Part shown: piece after piece, positions 1-8,842 of the stretch | Position numbering within the stretch: position 1 is the first letter of the stretch | Layout: every line of letters begins with the position of its first letter | NCBI GenBank assembly: GCA_015065645.1 | Contig: SVPW01000008.1 | Coordinates: 1 to 64,000, forward strand | Reading direction: 5' to 3' | DNA from: Oscillospiraceae bacterium | Lineage (GTDB): Bacteria; Bacillota; Clostridia; Oscillospirales; Acutalibacteraceae | Length of the DNA: 64,000 bases | Made by a program: the position numbers and the translations under genes | Notes under the pieces: model-generated | The model's input: only the letters and a program-made list of their open reading frames with translations | Database searches by the model: none | Told to the model about the DNA's origin: nothing

Positions 1-294
1 TGACCCATTTTTTGATTTGTGATATAATAAAAAATAAAGTGGGGTGGACTCTGAACTTCATTGGCGTGTAGACAGAGTTCTTTATGTAGCAACTACATAA
101 AGGGGTACCCCTTTAACTTTACGAGAAAGGCAAGACTATACCCTCCTTTTATACTCTTGCATTATAATTATAAGGATTCCTATACCGTTTGTCCCCATAC
201 TAAAAGTATGGGAAAGGGTGTTTTTTTCAAAAAAATATAGGATTTTTAAGGTTAGACCGTACTTTTCCAAAAAACGGTCAAAGGGAGAGAAAAA
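1..294 (+). promoter_or_regulatory. Long structured leader upstream of the LuxR-type membrane regulator
   Basis: No gene is visible. A tataat hexamer lies at about 24-29, so a transcript could start near 36 and carry a leader of about 260 nt. The leader contains several small inverted repeats: ttatgtag/ctacataa near 82-100, the palindrome aaggggtacccctt near 101-114, catac/gtatg near 195-212, and gaccgt/acggtc near 264-289. The last one sits just before the ribosome binding site aagggagag. This looks like a regulated leader, but I recognise no known riboswitch class. Confidence 0.35.
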
Positions 295-1416
295 ATGAAA
301 AAACTTTTTGCAAGTATGCCTATCTTGCTATTTTTAATACTCAGTTTATCGGGGTGTAATACTGTAGGAGAAAAAAACGCAAGCCTTACAATCATTTACT
401 CCGCCGTCGCCATGCTTTCTTTACTGCTACTGATTGGTTGCCTTTTATTGGTGCGTAAAAATAAGGTATGGTTTGTTTTGTTGTTTTCATCGGTGCTGGT
501 AGTAAATATCGGATACACCTTCTTAGCTATGTCAAGCTGTCTTGAAATGGCTTTATGGGCAAACCGTATAGCATATCTCGGCTCGGTATTTCTTCCGCTT
601 GCGATGTTAATGATAATTTTAAATGTTTGCGGCACAAAGCATCCAAAATGGCTACATGGTGCTTTAGGAATATTATCAATCACTATATTTTTAATTGCCG
701 CAAGTCCGGGAATACTGCCAATCTACTATAAAGAGGTTTCCTTTGCTGTGGTTGACGGTGTATCTACACTCATAAAAGCATACGGACCATTGCATCCGTT
801 ATATCTTATTTATCTGCTCGGCTACTTTATAGCTATGGTTACGGTAATAATCCGTGCAAAAATCAAGAAAACCCTTGATTCCACAGCCCATGCCGTTATA
901 CTTTTGATTGCGGTATTCGTAAATATTGGAGTTTGGTTAATCGAACAGATGACTTCCATTGATTTTGAGTTTCTTTCTGTTTCATATATTATCAGTGAAT
1001 TGTTTTTGCTGGGTATTCACCTTGTAATGAATGAATACCAACGGATGAAAACAATCGTAAAACAGGTTGAAGCGGTGCATAATTATTCCGATTCAAAAAC
1101 CGCTTCATCCGATAAGATGCTTGAAAAGCCCATTGAGGACGATGCCGTTTCTCCCGAACGCATTGAAATCTTTATAATGGGACTTAAAACGCTTACACCA
1201 ACAGAAAAAGAAATCTACGATGCATACATTGCCAGAGTTACCACCAAGGAAATTATGGCGAATATGAATATCAAGGAAACCACCTTAAAATACCACAACA
1301 GAAACCTTTACGGAAAGCTTGGCGTATCAACCCGTAAGGAGCTTTTGGAAATACACAAACATATTAAATCTGTAAAAGCAGCACTTGAGGGAACAAACAA
1401 TCCCGCTGACAAATAG
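295..1416 (+). CDS. Multi-pass membrane protein with C-terminal LuxR-type HTH
   Basis: A membrane-bound transcriptional regulator. The first 20 residues are hydrophobic and end in a lipobox-like LSGC. About six or seven further hydrophobic segments follow to roughly residue 245, then a charged linker, then a GerE/LuxR-type helix-turn-helix at about residues 300-355 (LTPTEKEIYDAYI, TTKEIMANMNIKETTLKYH, GKLGVSTRKEL). The layout suggests that an integral membrane sensor domain directly controls the DNA-binding domain, without a separate kinase or receiver. It stands alone, with a long leader upstream and a bidirectional terminator downstream. The ligand and target genes are unknown. The HTH is clear; the sensing role is inferred. 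Confidence 0.8.
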   Translation: MKKLFASMPILLFLILSLSGCNTVGEKNASLTIIYSAVAMLSLLLLIGCLLLVRKNKVWFVLLFSSVLVVNIGYTFLAMSSCLEMALWANRIAYLGSVFLPLAMLMIILNVCGTKHPKWLHGALGILSITIFLIAASPGILPIYYKEVSFAVVDGVSTLIKAYGPLHPLYLIYLLGYFIAMVTVIIRAKIKKTLDSTAHAVILLIAVFVNIGVWLIEQMTSIDFEFLSVSYIISELFLLGIHLVMNEYQRMKTIVKQVEAVHNYSDSKTASSDKMLEKPIEDDAVSPERIEIFIMGLKTLTPTEKEIYDAYIARVTTKEIMANMNIKETTLKYHNRNLYGKLGVSTRKELLEIHKHIKSVKAALEGTNNPADK

Positions 1417-1473
1417 ATTTAATAAAATTATTGACTAAAATATATAAAAACCGCTTTGTGTACCACAAATCAA

Positions 1474-1510
1474 TTAAGCCCAAATTGTCTTTACGGCAAT
1501 TTGGGCTTAA
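1474..1510. terminator. Bidirectional terminator between convergent genes
   Basis: A perfect 14-bp inverted repeat (ttaagcccaaattg / caatttgggcttaa) with a 9-nt loop lies between the convergent LuxR-type gene and yifB. A T-rich run follows on the plus strand. Confidence 0.85.
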
Positions 1511-1522
1511 TTCTTTTATATT

Positions 1523-3049
1523 CTATTCTCCCCAATACTTTCTATCAAGACTGCGGAAGCGAATGGCGGAAAAAATTTGCGGTTTACCTATTTTTTCTTC
1601 ACCCGCAAGGTCGGCAATAGTTCTTGCAACCTTTAAAATACGGTCATAAGCACGGGCGGAAAGACCTAATTTATCAAAGCTTTCACTTAAATACCGTGAA
1701 GCTTCATCGGTCATAACACAGTATTCCCTGAGCATTGAAGGGGTTAATCGTGCATTGCAGGTAATGCCGCTTCCCTTATAACGCTCTATTTGTAATTTTC
1801 TTGCTCTGTTTACCCTTTCCCTTATTTCAGCAGAGGATTCTGAAGGCTTTGCATCACTTAAAGCATTATAATCAACGGGAGGCACCTCCACATGAAGGTC
1901 AAGACGGTCAAGAAGAGGGCCCGATATACGGTTCAAATAACGGGATACAGCATTTGATGAACAACTGCACGAGCGTGTTGGATGACCAAAAAATCCGCAA
2001 GGACAGGGATTCATTGCCGCAACCAACATAAAATCACTTGGATAAGTGACCGAGCCTGCCGCACGGGAAACAGTTACACTTCCGCTTTCAAGCGGTTGAC
2101 GCATAGCTTCCATTGTGCTGCGGTTAAATTCAGGTAACTCATCCAAAAACAAAACACCGTTATGGGATAGTGAGATTTCCCCCGGTCTTGGTACTGTACC
2201 ACCACCCGAAAGACCTGCAGTTGTAATGGTATGATGTGGTGAACGGAAGGGTCTTTCTGTTATAAGAGGATGATTGCGGTCAAGCATTCCCGCTATTGAA
2301 TGTACCTTTGTGGTTTCAATAGATTCCTCAAAGGTCATTTCGGGAAGTATTGTGGGAAGGCGTGTTGCAAGCATACTTTTACCCGAACCCGGTGGGCCTA
2401 TAAGCAAAACATTATGTCCTCCGGCGGCAGCCACCTCTAAAGCCTTTTTAGCGGTCACCTGACCCCTAACATCACTAAAATCCACCTTTTTTATTACGCT
2501 TTTATTGAGAGTTTGGGAGCGAACGGCAGGTTTAAGTAGCACTTCACCCTGCAAATGGCTTATAAGCGACCTCACATCTTCAACACCGTAAACATTAATA
2601 CCATCTACCACAGCACCCTCTAAAGCATTATCCTGCGGCACGAAGATATTTTTTACATTATTCTGCCTTGCGGTTATTGCCATAGCCAAAACTCCGCCCA
2701 CCGAACGGATTTTTCCATCAAGCGATACTTCTCCTATAAATATACTTTCAGAGGTATCCGCCTTTAGTTGCTCAGAAGCCATAAGTATGGCAATGAGTAT
2801 GGGAAGGTCATAAAGAGAGCCCTCCTTTTTCTTATCCGCAGGAGCAAGATTTATGGTTATACGCCCGGTGGGGAACTTAAAGCCGCTATTCTTTATTGCG
2901 GCACGCACCCTATCCCTTGATTCCTTAACTGCGGTATCGGGAAGTCCCACAACATCAAATGCAGGAAGACCCGAGGAAACATCCGCTTCTACCTTTATCA
3001 TATATGAATCTATTCCGAAAAGCCCAACACTTTGAAGACACGCAAACAT
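1523..3049 (-). CDS. comM: YifB/ComM family Mg-chelatase-like AAA+ ATPase
   Basis: A full-length (508 aa) member of the YifB/ComM family. The N-terminal ChlI/Lon-protease-like domain opens with MFACLQSVGLFGIDSYMIKV. A Walker A motif (GPPGSGKSMLATRLP) lies near residue 217 and Walker B (LFLDELPEF) near residue 300. A conserved cysteine stretch (NPCPCGFFG) and the C-terminal Mg_chelatase_C region follow. In naturally competent bacteria ComM is a helicase that promotes branch migration during integration of transforming DNA; its role in Clostridia is less clear. It is monocistronic and convergent with the upstream regulator. The family call is secure; a role in competence is not shown here. Confidence 0.93.
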   Translation of the reverse strand: MFACLQSVGLFGIDSYMIKVEADVSSGLPAFDVVGLPDTAVKESRDRVRAAIKNSGFKFPTGRITINLAPADKKKEGSLYDLPILIAILMASEQLKADTSESIFIGEVSLDGKIRSVGGVLAMAITARQNNVKNIFVPQDNALEGAVVDGINVYGVEDVRSLISHLQGEVLLKPAVRSQTLNKSVIKKVDFSDVRGQVTAKKALEVAAAGGHNVLLIGPPGSGKSMLATRLPTILPEMTFEESIETTKVHSIAGMLDRNHPLITERPFRSPHHTITTAGLSGGGTVPRPGEISLSHNGVLFLDELPEFNRSTMEAMRQPLESGSVTVSRAAGSVTYPSDFMLVAAMNPCPCGFFGHPTRSCSCSSNAVSRYLNRISGPLLDRLDLHVEVPPVDYNALSDAKPSESSAEIRERVNRARKLQIERYKGSGITCNARLTPSMLREYCVMTDEASRYLSESFDKLGLSARAYDRILKVARTIADLAGEEKIGKPQIFSAIRFRSLDRKYWGE

Positions 3050-3156
3050 AAACTTCCCCCTTGAAATAAATCACATAAAAATTATACATTATATCCTTAA
3101 ATATTACAATCAAAAAAAATATTAAAAAACTACTTCTATTTTAGACTAAAGTTTGG

Positions 3157-3162
3157 TATAAT
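3157..3162 (+). promoter_or_regulatory. Extended -10 promoter of the hydrolase-murF-ddl-CDF operon
   Basis: The sequence tttggtataat gives a tataat hexamer with an upstream TG, the extended -10 form. The -35 region is weak. It lies about 50 nt before the hydrolase start codon. Confidence 0.5.
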
Positions 3163-3214
3163 AAAGGATAATGGAAAATTATGCTTTGTTTTATTTTTTG
3201 ACAGGAGAGGTTTT

Positions 3215-3973
3215 ATGGAGGTCATAATTGACGGACTAAAAATCGAATACACCGAACAGGGCAGTGGAACACCGGTTTTGTTGTTGCATGGTTGGGGCTC
3301 CTCCTTTGATGTATATAAAGGTATTATGGCATCGCTTAGTGAGCGTTGCCGTTTGGTTGCGCTCAACTTCCCCGGTTGCGGTAATTCCGATACTATGCAT
3401 AAGCCTTGGAATATTGATGATTACTGCTCACTTGTGCTTAAATTCATTGAAGCTGTGGGACTTGAAAACCCTATACTTATCGGTCATTCACACGGTGGCA
3501 GGGTTATAATGAAGCTTGCAGGAAGCGGTCAGCTCAATCCACCAAAAATTGTTTTTCTTGATGCCGCAGGGCTTATTCCCAAAAAGAGCTTTAAGCAAAA
3601 AATGCGTGCAAGGTCATTTAAAATAATAAAAGGTACGCTTTCACTGCCCGTAATTCGCAATTTTTCAAGCGGACTTTTAGATAAAGCACGCCGTCATTAC
3701 GGTTCTGCCGATTACAATGCCGCACCCGAAGTTTTGCGTAAAACATTAGTTTCCTTAGTTAATACCGATTTGCGTGAGCTTTTACCCAATATTTCCTGCC
3801 CCACCTTGCTTATTTGGGGAGAAAACGATACCGCAACACCGCTTAGTGATGCAAAAATCATTGAATCACTCGTTGGCGATGCGGGACTTTGCGTTATAAA
3901 GGGCACCGGGCACTACTCTTTCTGTGAACGCCCTTATGAGGCCCATGCAATACTTCGCAGTTTTATTAAATAA
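3215..3973 (+). CDS. Alpha/beta hydrolase
   Basis: A cytoplasmic alpha/beta-hydrolase-fold enzyme (252 aa, normal length). The oxyanion-hole HGWGSS motif is at about residues 25-31. The nucleophile elbow GHSHGG is near residue 90, an acid residue lies in WGENDTATPL near residue 200, and the catalytic His is in GTGHYSF near residue 230. The start follows a good aggagagg site. It is the first gene of an operon, with the MurF-like ligase beginning 12 nt downstream. The substrate cannot be read from sequence. The tight linkage to cell-wall genes is the only hint of a role in envelope metabolism. Confidence 0.85.
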   Translation: MEVIIDGLKIEYTEQGSGTPVLLLHGWGSSFDVYKGIMASLSERCRLVALNFPGCGNSDTMHKPWNIDDYCSLVLKFIEAVGLENPILIGHSHGGRVIMKLAGSGQLNPPKIVFLDAAGLIPKKSFKQKMRARSFKIIKGTLSLPVIRNFSSGLLDKARRHYGSADYNAAPEVLRKTLVSLVNTDLRELLPNISCPTLLIWGENDTATPLSDAKIIESLVGDAGLCVIKGTGHYSFCERPYEAHAILRSFIK

Positions 3974-3985
3974 GGAGGGAATTTT

Positions 3986-5569
3986 TTGAACATTTTATTT
4001 TTAATAGCAATAATTTTGCTTGGTGTTTCCGCAGTATTTTCACTCCACCGTCAATTACAGATGTTACAGCAAAATTCATATTTCCCCTCCCGTTATTACG
4101 GCTGGATAAAAAATAATTATTCTGTTTTAACAGCACTTTCGGCTATTCTTTTTTGCGCCGTTTCTCTGCTTTATACCAAAGGCTTTTATCTCACTTTTTT
4201 AATAATTTCCGCAGTCTTACTTATCATAAGATTTTTCACAGCCATAAAGCTTCATAAAAAATCCATTAAAAAGTTAGTTGTTACTGCCCGTGTAAAAAGG
4301 CTTTTTGCAGCGGCTATAATACCGCTTGCGGCTCTTATTACCATAAGTGCGGTTTTTTATGATACATTGGCATCTGCAATTTGTATAATGATTGCCGTTA
4401 TGCTTTCCTGTATAACCCCATTACTTACCATTTTTAGTTGGATTATCACCTTTCCTTGCGAAAAGGCTGTTACACGCTGGTATATAAATGATGCCAAGAA
4501 AATTTTGCGTTCATACCGCAATCTCACCGTTATAGGCGTTACGGGAAGCTACGGAAAAACCACAACAAAATTCATTTTACAGCGTATTTTAAGCGAAAAG
4601 TTTAATGTTGTTGCCACACCGCAAAGCTTTAATACTCCGCTTGGCGTTGTAAGAACGGTGCGTGGTGAGCTAAAACCGCAAACGCAGGTTTTTATATGCG
4701 AAATGGGTGCTAAAAATATTGGTGATATCAAGGAAATTTGTGATATTGCAAATCCTCAATACGGCATAATCACCTCTGTTGGGGCACAGCATCTTGATAC
4801 CTTCCGTTCGGTGGATAACGTTTATAAAACCAAGTTTGAATTGGCCCATGCCGTTATTAAAAACGGCGGTGAAGCCTTTATAAACGGTTCAAGTGCAGAA
4901 ATTGCAGCAAGAACAGATAAAAACGCAAAAGGTTTCCGCATTTACGGAATGGATAATAGCCACGAATTTTTTGCGGAAAATATTTCCTATAGCCGTAACG
5001 GCTCAACCTTTGATTTGGTTCTTTCGGGAGAGCGTATTTCGGTTACAACACGGCTTTTGGGACTTCATTCTGTTAATGATATTGTTGCGGCGGCGGCTCT
5101 TGCTTACCAACTCGGCGTAACACCCGCACAAATCCGCTTTGCTGTATCTCAACTAAAGCCTACCGAGCATCGTTTAGAGCTTAAAAGCTTTAGAAACGGC
5201 TCACTCCTTATAGATGATGCATACAATTCCAACCCCGAAGGTTGCCTTGAAGCGGTAAGGGTATTGGGAAGCTTTGAGGGAATGAGAAAGGTTATAATAA
5301 CACCGGGACTTATTGAGCTTGGTGAAAAGGAATATGAATGTAATTATAACTTAGGGCTTACAGCGGCTCAATATTGTGATGATATTATTCTTGTGGGCAA
5401 AAACCGTTCAAAGCCTATGCATGACGCCGTTTTAACCACTGATTTTGATACAACCCACCTTTATATTGTTTCAAGCTTTGCAGAGGCTATGGAAATATAT
5501 GCCCCCACCGCCAATAACCAAAGTGTTGTTTTGCTTGAAAACGATTTACCCGATAACTACCTTAATTAG
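3986..5569 (+). CDS. Membrane-anchored MurF-like Mur ligase
   Basis: Mur ligase family protein, most like MurF, which adds D-Ala-D-Ala to the UDP-MurNAc-tripeptide precursor. The first ~165 residues are not the usual MurF substrate domain but four or five hydrophobic segments. The ligase core follows: ATP loop GVTGSYGKTTTKF near residue 185, the central CEMGAKNIGDI region, and a C-terminal domain with HRLELK and DDAYNSNPEG. Translation starts at a TTG after aaggaggg. Immediately downstream lies ddl, which makes its D-Ala-D-Ala substrate, and this supports the MurF assignment. The membrane anchor is the unusual part. Another ATP-dependent amino-acid ligase acting on cell-wall precursors is the main alternative. 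Confidence 0.8.
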   Translation: MNILFLIAIILLGVSAVFSLHRQLQMLQQNSYFPSRYYGWIKNNYSVLTALSAILFCAVSLLYTKGFYLTFLIISAVLLIIRFFTAIKLHKKSIKKLVVTARVKRLFAAAIIPLAALITISAVFYDTLASAICIMIAVMLSCITPLLTIFSWIITFPCEKAVTRWYINDAKKILRSYRNLTVIGVTGSYGKTTTKFILQRILSEKFNVVATPQSFNTPLGVVRTVRGELKPQTQVFICEMGAKNIGDIKEICDIANPQYGIITSVGAQHLDTFRSVDNVYKTKFELAHAVIKNGGEAFINGSSAEIAARTDKNAKGFRIYGMDNSHEFFAENISYSRNGSTFDLVLSGERISVTTRLLGLHSVNDIVAAAALAYQLGVTPAQIRFAVSQLKPTEHRLELKSFRNGSLLIDDAYNSNPEGCLEAVRVLGSFEGMRKVIITPGLIELGEKEYECNYNLGLTAAQYCDDIILVGKNRSKPMHDAVLTTDFDTTHLYIVSSFAEAMEIYAPTANNQSVVLLENDLPDNYLN

Positions 5570-5580
5570 GAGGATTTTAT

Positions 5581-6783
5581 ATGAAAGTAAATATTGCCGT
5601 TTTTTATGGTTGCCGTTCTGTTGAGCATGAGGTTTCAATAATTTCTGCCGTTCAGGCAATGCGTTCAATAAACCGTGAAAAATATGATGTTACCCCCGTT
5701 TATGTTACCAAAGATGGTGAAATGTATACAGGTGCATCCCTTTTTGATATAGATAATTATTCCAATTTAAAGAAACTGCTTAGCGAAAGTCAGCGTGTAT
5801 GCTTTTTGCGTGATAACGGAAAGGTAATTATGCGTTACTTAGACCAAGGCTTTATGCGCAAAAAGGCAGATGTTGCCATTGACTTGGCATTTCCCGTTGT
5901 TCACGGAACAAACTGTGAGGACGGCACCATTGCGGGATTTTTTGAATTTTTAAACTTACCGTATATAAGCTGTGATATACTTTCAGCAGCGGTTGGAATG
6001 GATAAATATGTTTTCAAAAATGTGCTTAAAAGTGCAGGGCTTCCGGTGCTTGATTGCGTTTGCTTCAGAGCCCGTGAATACACCGAAAACCAAGAACAAA
6101 TAACTGCTGAAATTACTGAAAAAATCGGTTTTCCGCTTATTATAAAGCCTGTAAATTTGGGTTCAAGCGTTGGTATTACCAAGGTTAAAACTCCGGAAGA
6201 GCTTGATGATGCTATTCGTTTGGCGCTTTCCTTTGCTGACCGCATACTTGCTGAGCGTGCAATTACATCACTAAGAGAAATAAACTGCTCAGTTCTTGGC
6301 GATGCAGATGATTGCAAAGCCAGCGTTTGCGAAGAACCGTTTATGCATGATGATATTCTTTCTTACGAAGATAAATACAAAGGCGGTTCAAAGAAAACAA
6401 ATGGCGCAAGTAAAGGAATGGCATCACTCAGCCGCAAGATTCCTGCCGATATAAGCGAAGAAAAATCCCAAGAAATAAGAGAGCTTGCCTGCAAAGTATT
6501 TAAGGCAACCGGTTCATCGGGAGTTGTTCGTATTGACTTTATGATAGATACCGAAACCGATACCGTTTACGCCAACGAAATAAACACTATTCCCGGTTCA
6601 CTTGCATTTTATCTTTGGGAGGCAACAGGTCTTTCTTATACAGATATGATTGACTGTCTTGTTGATGTGGCATTCCGCCGTGCACGCAACCGTGAGCAGC
6701 TTACATTCTCCATTGATACCAATATTCTTGATGGTGTATCATTTGGAACGAAAGGGGCTAAAGGCTCTTGTGCGAAATATTAA
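5581..6783 (+). CDS. ddl: D-alanine--D-alanine ligase
   Basis: An ATP-grasp enzyme joining two D-alanines for peptidoglycan precursor synthesis. The N-terminal motif VAVFYGCRSVEHEVS is typical, as are KPVNLGSSVGI near residue 190, the omega-loop region DKYKGGSKKT near 265, and the metal-binding NEINTIPGSL near 350. At 400 aa it is slightly longer than many Ddl proteins, mainly through its C-terminal tail. The ribosome binding site is taggagg. It overlaps the start of the downstream transporter by 16 nt. It follows the MurF-like gene by 11 nt, so precursor synthesis and ligation are co-transcribed. No van-type resistance genes are nearby. Confidence 0.93.
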   Translation: MKVNIAVFYGCRSVEHEVSIISAVQAMRSINREKYDVTPVYVTKDGEMYTGASLFDIDNYSNLKKLLSESQRVCFLRDNGKVIMRYLDQGFMRKKADVAIDLAFPVVHGTNCEDGTIAGFFEFLNLPYISCDILSAAVGMDKYVFKNVLKSAGLPVLDCVCFRAREYTENQEQITAEITEKIGFPLIIKPVNLGSSVGITKVKTPEELDDAIRLALSFADRILAERAITSLREINCSVLGDADDCKASVCEEPFMHDDILSYEDKYKGGSKKTNGASKGMASLSRKIPADISEEKSQEIRELACKVFKATGSSGVVRIDFMIDTETDTVYANEINTIPGSLAFYLWEATGLSYTDMIDCLVDVAFRRARNREQLTFSIDTNILDGVSFGTKGAKGSCAKY

Positions 6784-7952
6784 TACGCCTTTTTGTCGGG
6801 AATAACACCAATTATAAGGATACTGCCACAAGAAAAAAATTCGGTAATTTAAGCGGATGTGTGGGCATTATAATGAATGCGCTTCTGTGCTTTATTAAAA
6901 TAGCCGCAGGGATTATTTCGGGCGGAATTTCACTTATTGCGGACGGCCTTAATAACCTTTCGGATATGGGCTCATCATTAGTCACTATTATCGGATTTAA
7001 AATGGCGGCAAAGCCTGCCGACCGTGACCACCCTTATGGCCACGGAAGAATTGAATATATGTCGGCGCTTATAGTTACGGTATTTATCTTTGCGGTAGGA
7101 ATTGAAATGCTAAAAGCCTCAATACAAGAGCTGATTTGGGGCAAAAATGCAGCAGAATATTCTATTTTTTCAATTATCGTTTTGGTTTTTTCAATACTTA
7201 TAAAGCTTTGGCTTTATCTTTTTAACCGCAAGCTTTCAAAACGCATAAATTCTGAAGTTTTATATGCCACCGCTAAAGACAGCCTTAACGACTGTGTTGC
7301 ATCAAGCGCAATCCTAATTTCCTTTATTATTGCAAGATTTATACAGCTTCCATTTAATATAGATGCCGTTATGGCATTGCTCGTTTCACTGTTTATAATT
7401 TGGTCGGGTATAGGTTCTGCAAAGGAAACCATAAACGATATTTTAGGCAGACCTCCCGAAAAAGAAACCGTTAAAGAAATATGTGATATTATCCTTTCCT
7501 TTGAAGGATTTTTAGGTATACATGACCTTATTGTTCACAGCTATGGTCCCGGCAGGCATTTTGCCTCTGTTCATGTGGAGGTGCCGATAAATTCTGATAT
7601 TGCCGCTTGCCACGAGCAAATTGATATTTGTGAAAAGTTAGTTTGTGAAAGAACCGGTGTAGAACTTGTTATTCACATGGACCCCATTGACTGCGATAAT
7701 AAGGTAGTAAACGAAACCAAGCTTAAAATTGCAGAGAAAATCAAATCCATTGATAAGCGTATCACCCTGCACGATTTTCGTATGACCCCTGCAGGAAAAC
7801 TGCGTACCAATCTTATCTTTGATATTGTTCTTCCTGCAGACATAATTTCAAATTCGGATGAAATAATAAAACAGACCTCTTTTCTTGCAAAAGAAATCAA
7901 TCCAACCTACTGTTGCGTAATCACGGTGGATAATGATTACGGTGAAAATTGA
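6768..7952 (+). CDS. Cation diffusion facilitator family transporter
   Basis: An inner-membrane metal/proton antiporter of the CDF family (394 aa). Six transmembrane segments fill residues ~25-220. The metal-site motifs are LIADGLNNLSDMGSS near residue 65 and HPYGHGRIEY near 95, with a second Asp pair in ATAKDSLNDC. A cytoplasmic C-terminal dimerisation domain (HDLIVHSYGPG, HVEVP) follows, and a longer tail than usual extends to residue 394. The start is TTG inside the ddl 3' end, preceded by aaagggg. The metal (Zn, Mn or Fe) is undetermined. Last gene of the operon. Confidence 0.9.
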   Translation: MCEILIRLFVGNNTNYKDTATRKKFGNLSGCVGIIMNALLCFIKIAAGIISGGISLIADGLNNLSDMGSSLVTIIGFKMAAKPADRDHPYGHGRIEYMSALIVTVFIFAVGIEMLKASIQELIWGKNAAEYSIFSIIVLVFSILIKLWLYLFNRKLSKRINSEVLYATAKDSLNDCVASSAILISFIIARFIQLPFNIDAVMALLVSLFIIWSGIGSAKETINDILGRPPEKETVKEICDIILSFEGFLGIHDLIVHSYGPGRHFASVHVEVPINSDIAACHEQIDICEKLVCERTGVELVIHMDPIDCDNKVVNETKLKIAEKIKSIDKRITLHDFRMTPAGKLRTNLIFDIVLPADIISNSDEIIKQTSFLAKEINPTYCCVITVDNDYGEN

Positions 7953-7991
7953 ACAATCCGTAAATTCACTTTATATAGACGCTATGTTTTC

Positions 7992-8020
7992 TTGACTTTA
8001 TATTTAAAATGTGGTATCGT
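7992..8020 (+). promoter_or_regulatory. Promoter of the Wzz/BY-kinase pair
   Basis: ttgact and tatcgt hexamers are separated by 17 nt, with an upstream TG forming an extended -10 (tggtatcgt). It lies about 50 nt before the Wzz-type gene. Confidence 0.5.
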
Positions 8021-8070
8021 TATATATATTATGCACATAATTTGCAATCTTTTTTAGGAGTCATAAAATA

Positions 8071-8817
8071 ATGGATGAAAACAGGGTAACTCATAGCGAA
8101 CAGCATACTATCCAACCGTATGACTTGTTGGAACAATTTATTCGCCGTTGGTATATTTCGGTTATTATTTTGGTCGCTTTTTTATTGGGTTCTATATTTT
8201 ACACAAAAGTTATTTGCACACCTTTATACAGCTCAACAGCAAAGATTTATGTTGCAAAGCGTCTTGATGAGCAAATAACAACCAGCGATCTTTCGGTTTC
8301 AACCTATCTTACCAGAGATTATGCTGAGCTTATTTCTGACAGAACCGTTTTAAACGCGGTTATTGACCGTTTGGATCTTGATTATTCATACGGTGGTTTG
8401 CGTGGTTGTGTTTCTATAAACAACCCCGAAAGCACCCGTATCCTTACGGTTAAGGTTTCCACACCCGATCCTAAACTTTCAAAGGATATAGCACAAACAA
8501 TATGTGAGGTATCGCGTGAAAAAATCGTGGATCTGCTTAATGCTGATTATGTAAATATTATAAGTGACGCCTATATGCCATCAGCACCATCCTCACCAAA
8601 TCTCAGGGAAAATATCTGGTATTCTTTTCTTGCAGGATTTATAGTTTTGCTTATCACCATGATTATTATCACATTCTTTGATGATAAAATAAACGGTATT
8701 TCGGATGTTGAAAAGCACCTTGGTATAAGTGTTTTAGGCTCTATTCCGTATGCTAAAGGTCGAAACGGCAGTGTTTACGGCAGTCGCAAGCGCAAACCGT
8801 ATACCGCAAAAAAATAG
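8071..8817 (+). CDS. Wzz-type chain-length determinant / BY-kinase activator (YveK/CapA-like)
   Basis: A polysaccharide co-polymerase-like membrane protein (248 aa). Transmembrane segments lie near residues 28-50 (WYISVIILVAFLLGSIFY) and 188-210. The intervening extracellular Wzz domain contains YSSTAKIYV and TDLSVSTYLTRDYAEL-like elements. The cytoplasmic C-terminus ends in basic residues. Proteins of this kind stimulate the bacterial tyrosine kinase encoded next to them and set exopolysaccharide chain length. Here the kinase follows by 25 nt, but no glycosyltransferase, flippase or polymerase gene is present nearby. The pair may act on a polysaccharide encoded elsewhere. Confidence 0.88.
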   Translation: MDENRVTHSEQHTIQPYDLLEQFIRRWYISVIILVAFLLGSIFYTKVICTPLYSSTAKIYVAKRLDEQITTSDLSVSTYLTRDYAELISDRTVLNAVIDRLDLDYSYGGLRGCVSINNPESTRILTVKVSTPDPKLSKDIAQTICEVSREKIVDLLNADYVNIISDAYMPSAPSSPNLRENIWYSFLAGFIVLLITMIIITFFDDKINGISDVEKHLGISVLGSIPYAKGRNGSVYGSRKRKPYTAKK

Positions 8818-8842
8818 TTATACTGCAAAGGAGTAACCGCTA

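Noticed and set aside
1431-1649. Plus-strand ORF of 72 aa
   Set aside because: It reads through the bidirectional terminator into antisense yifB.
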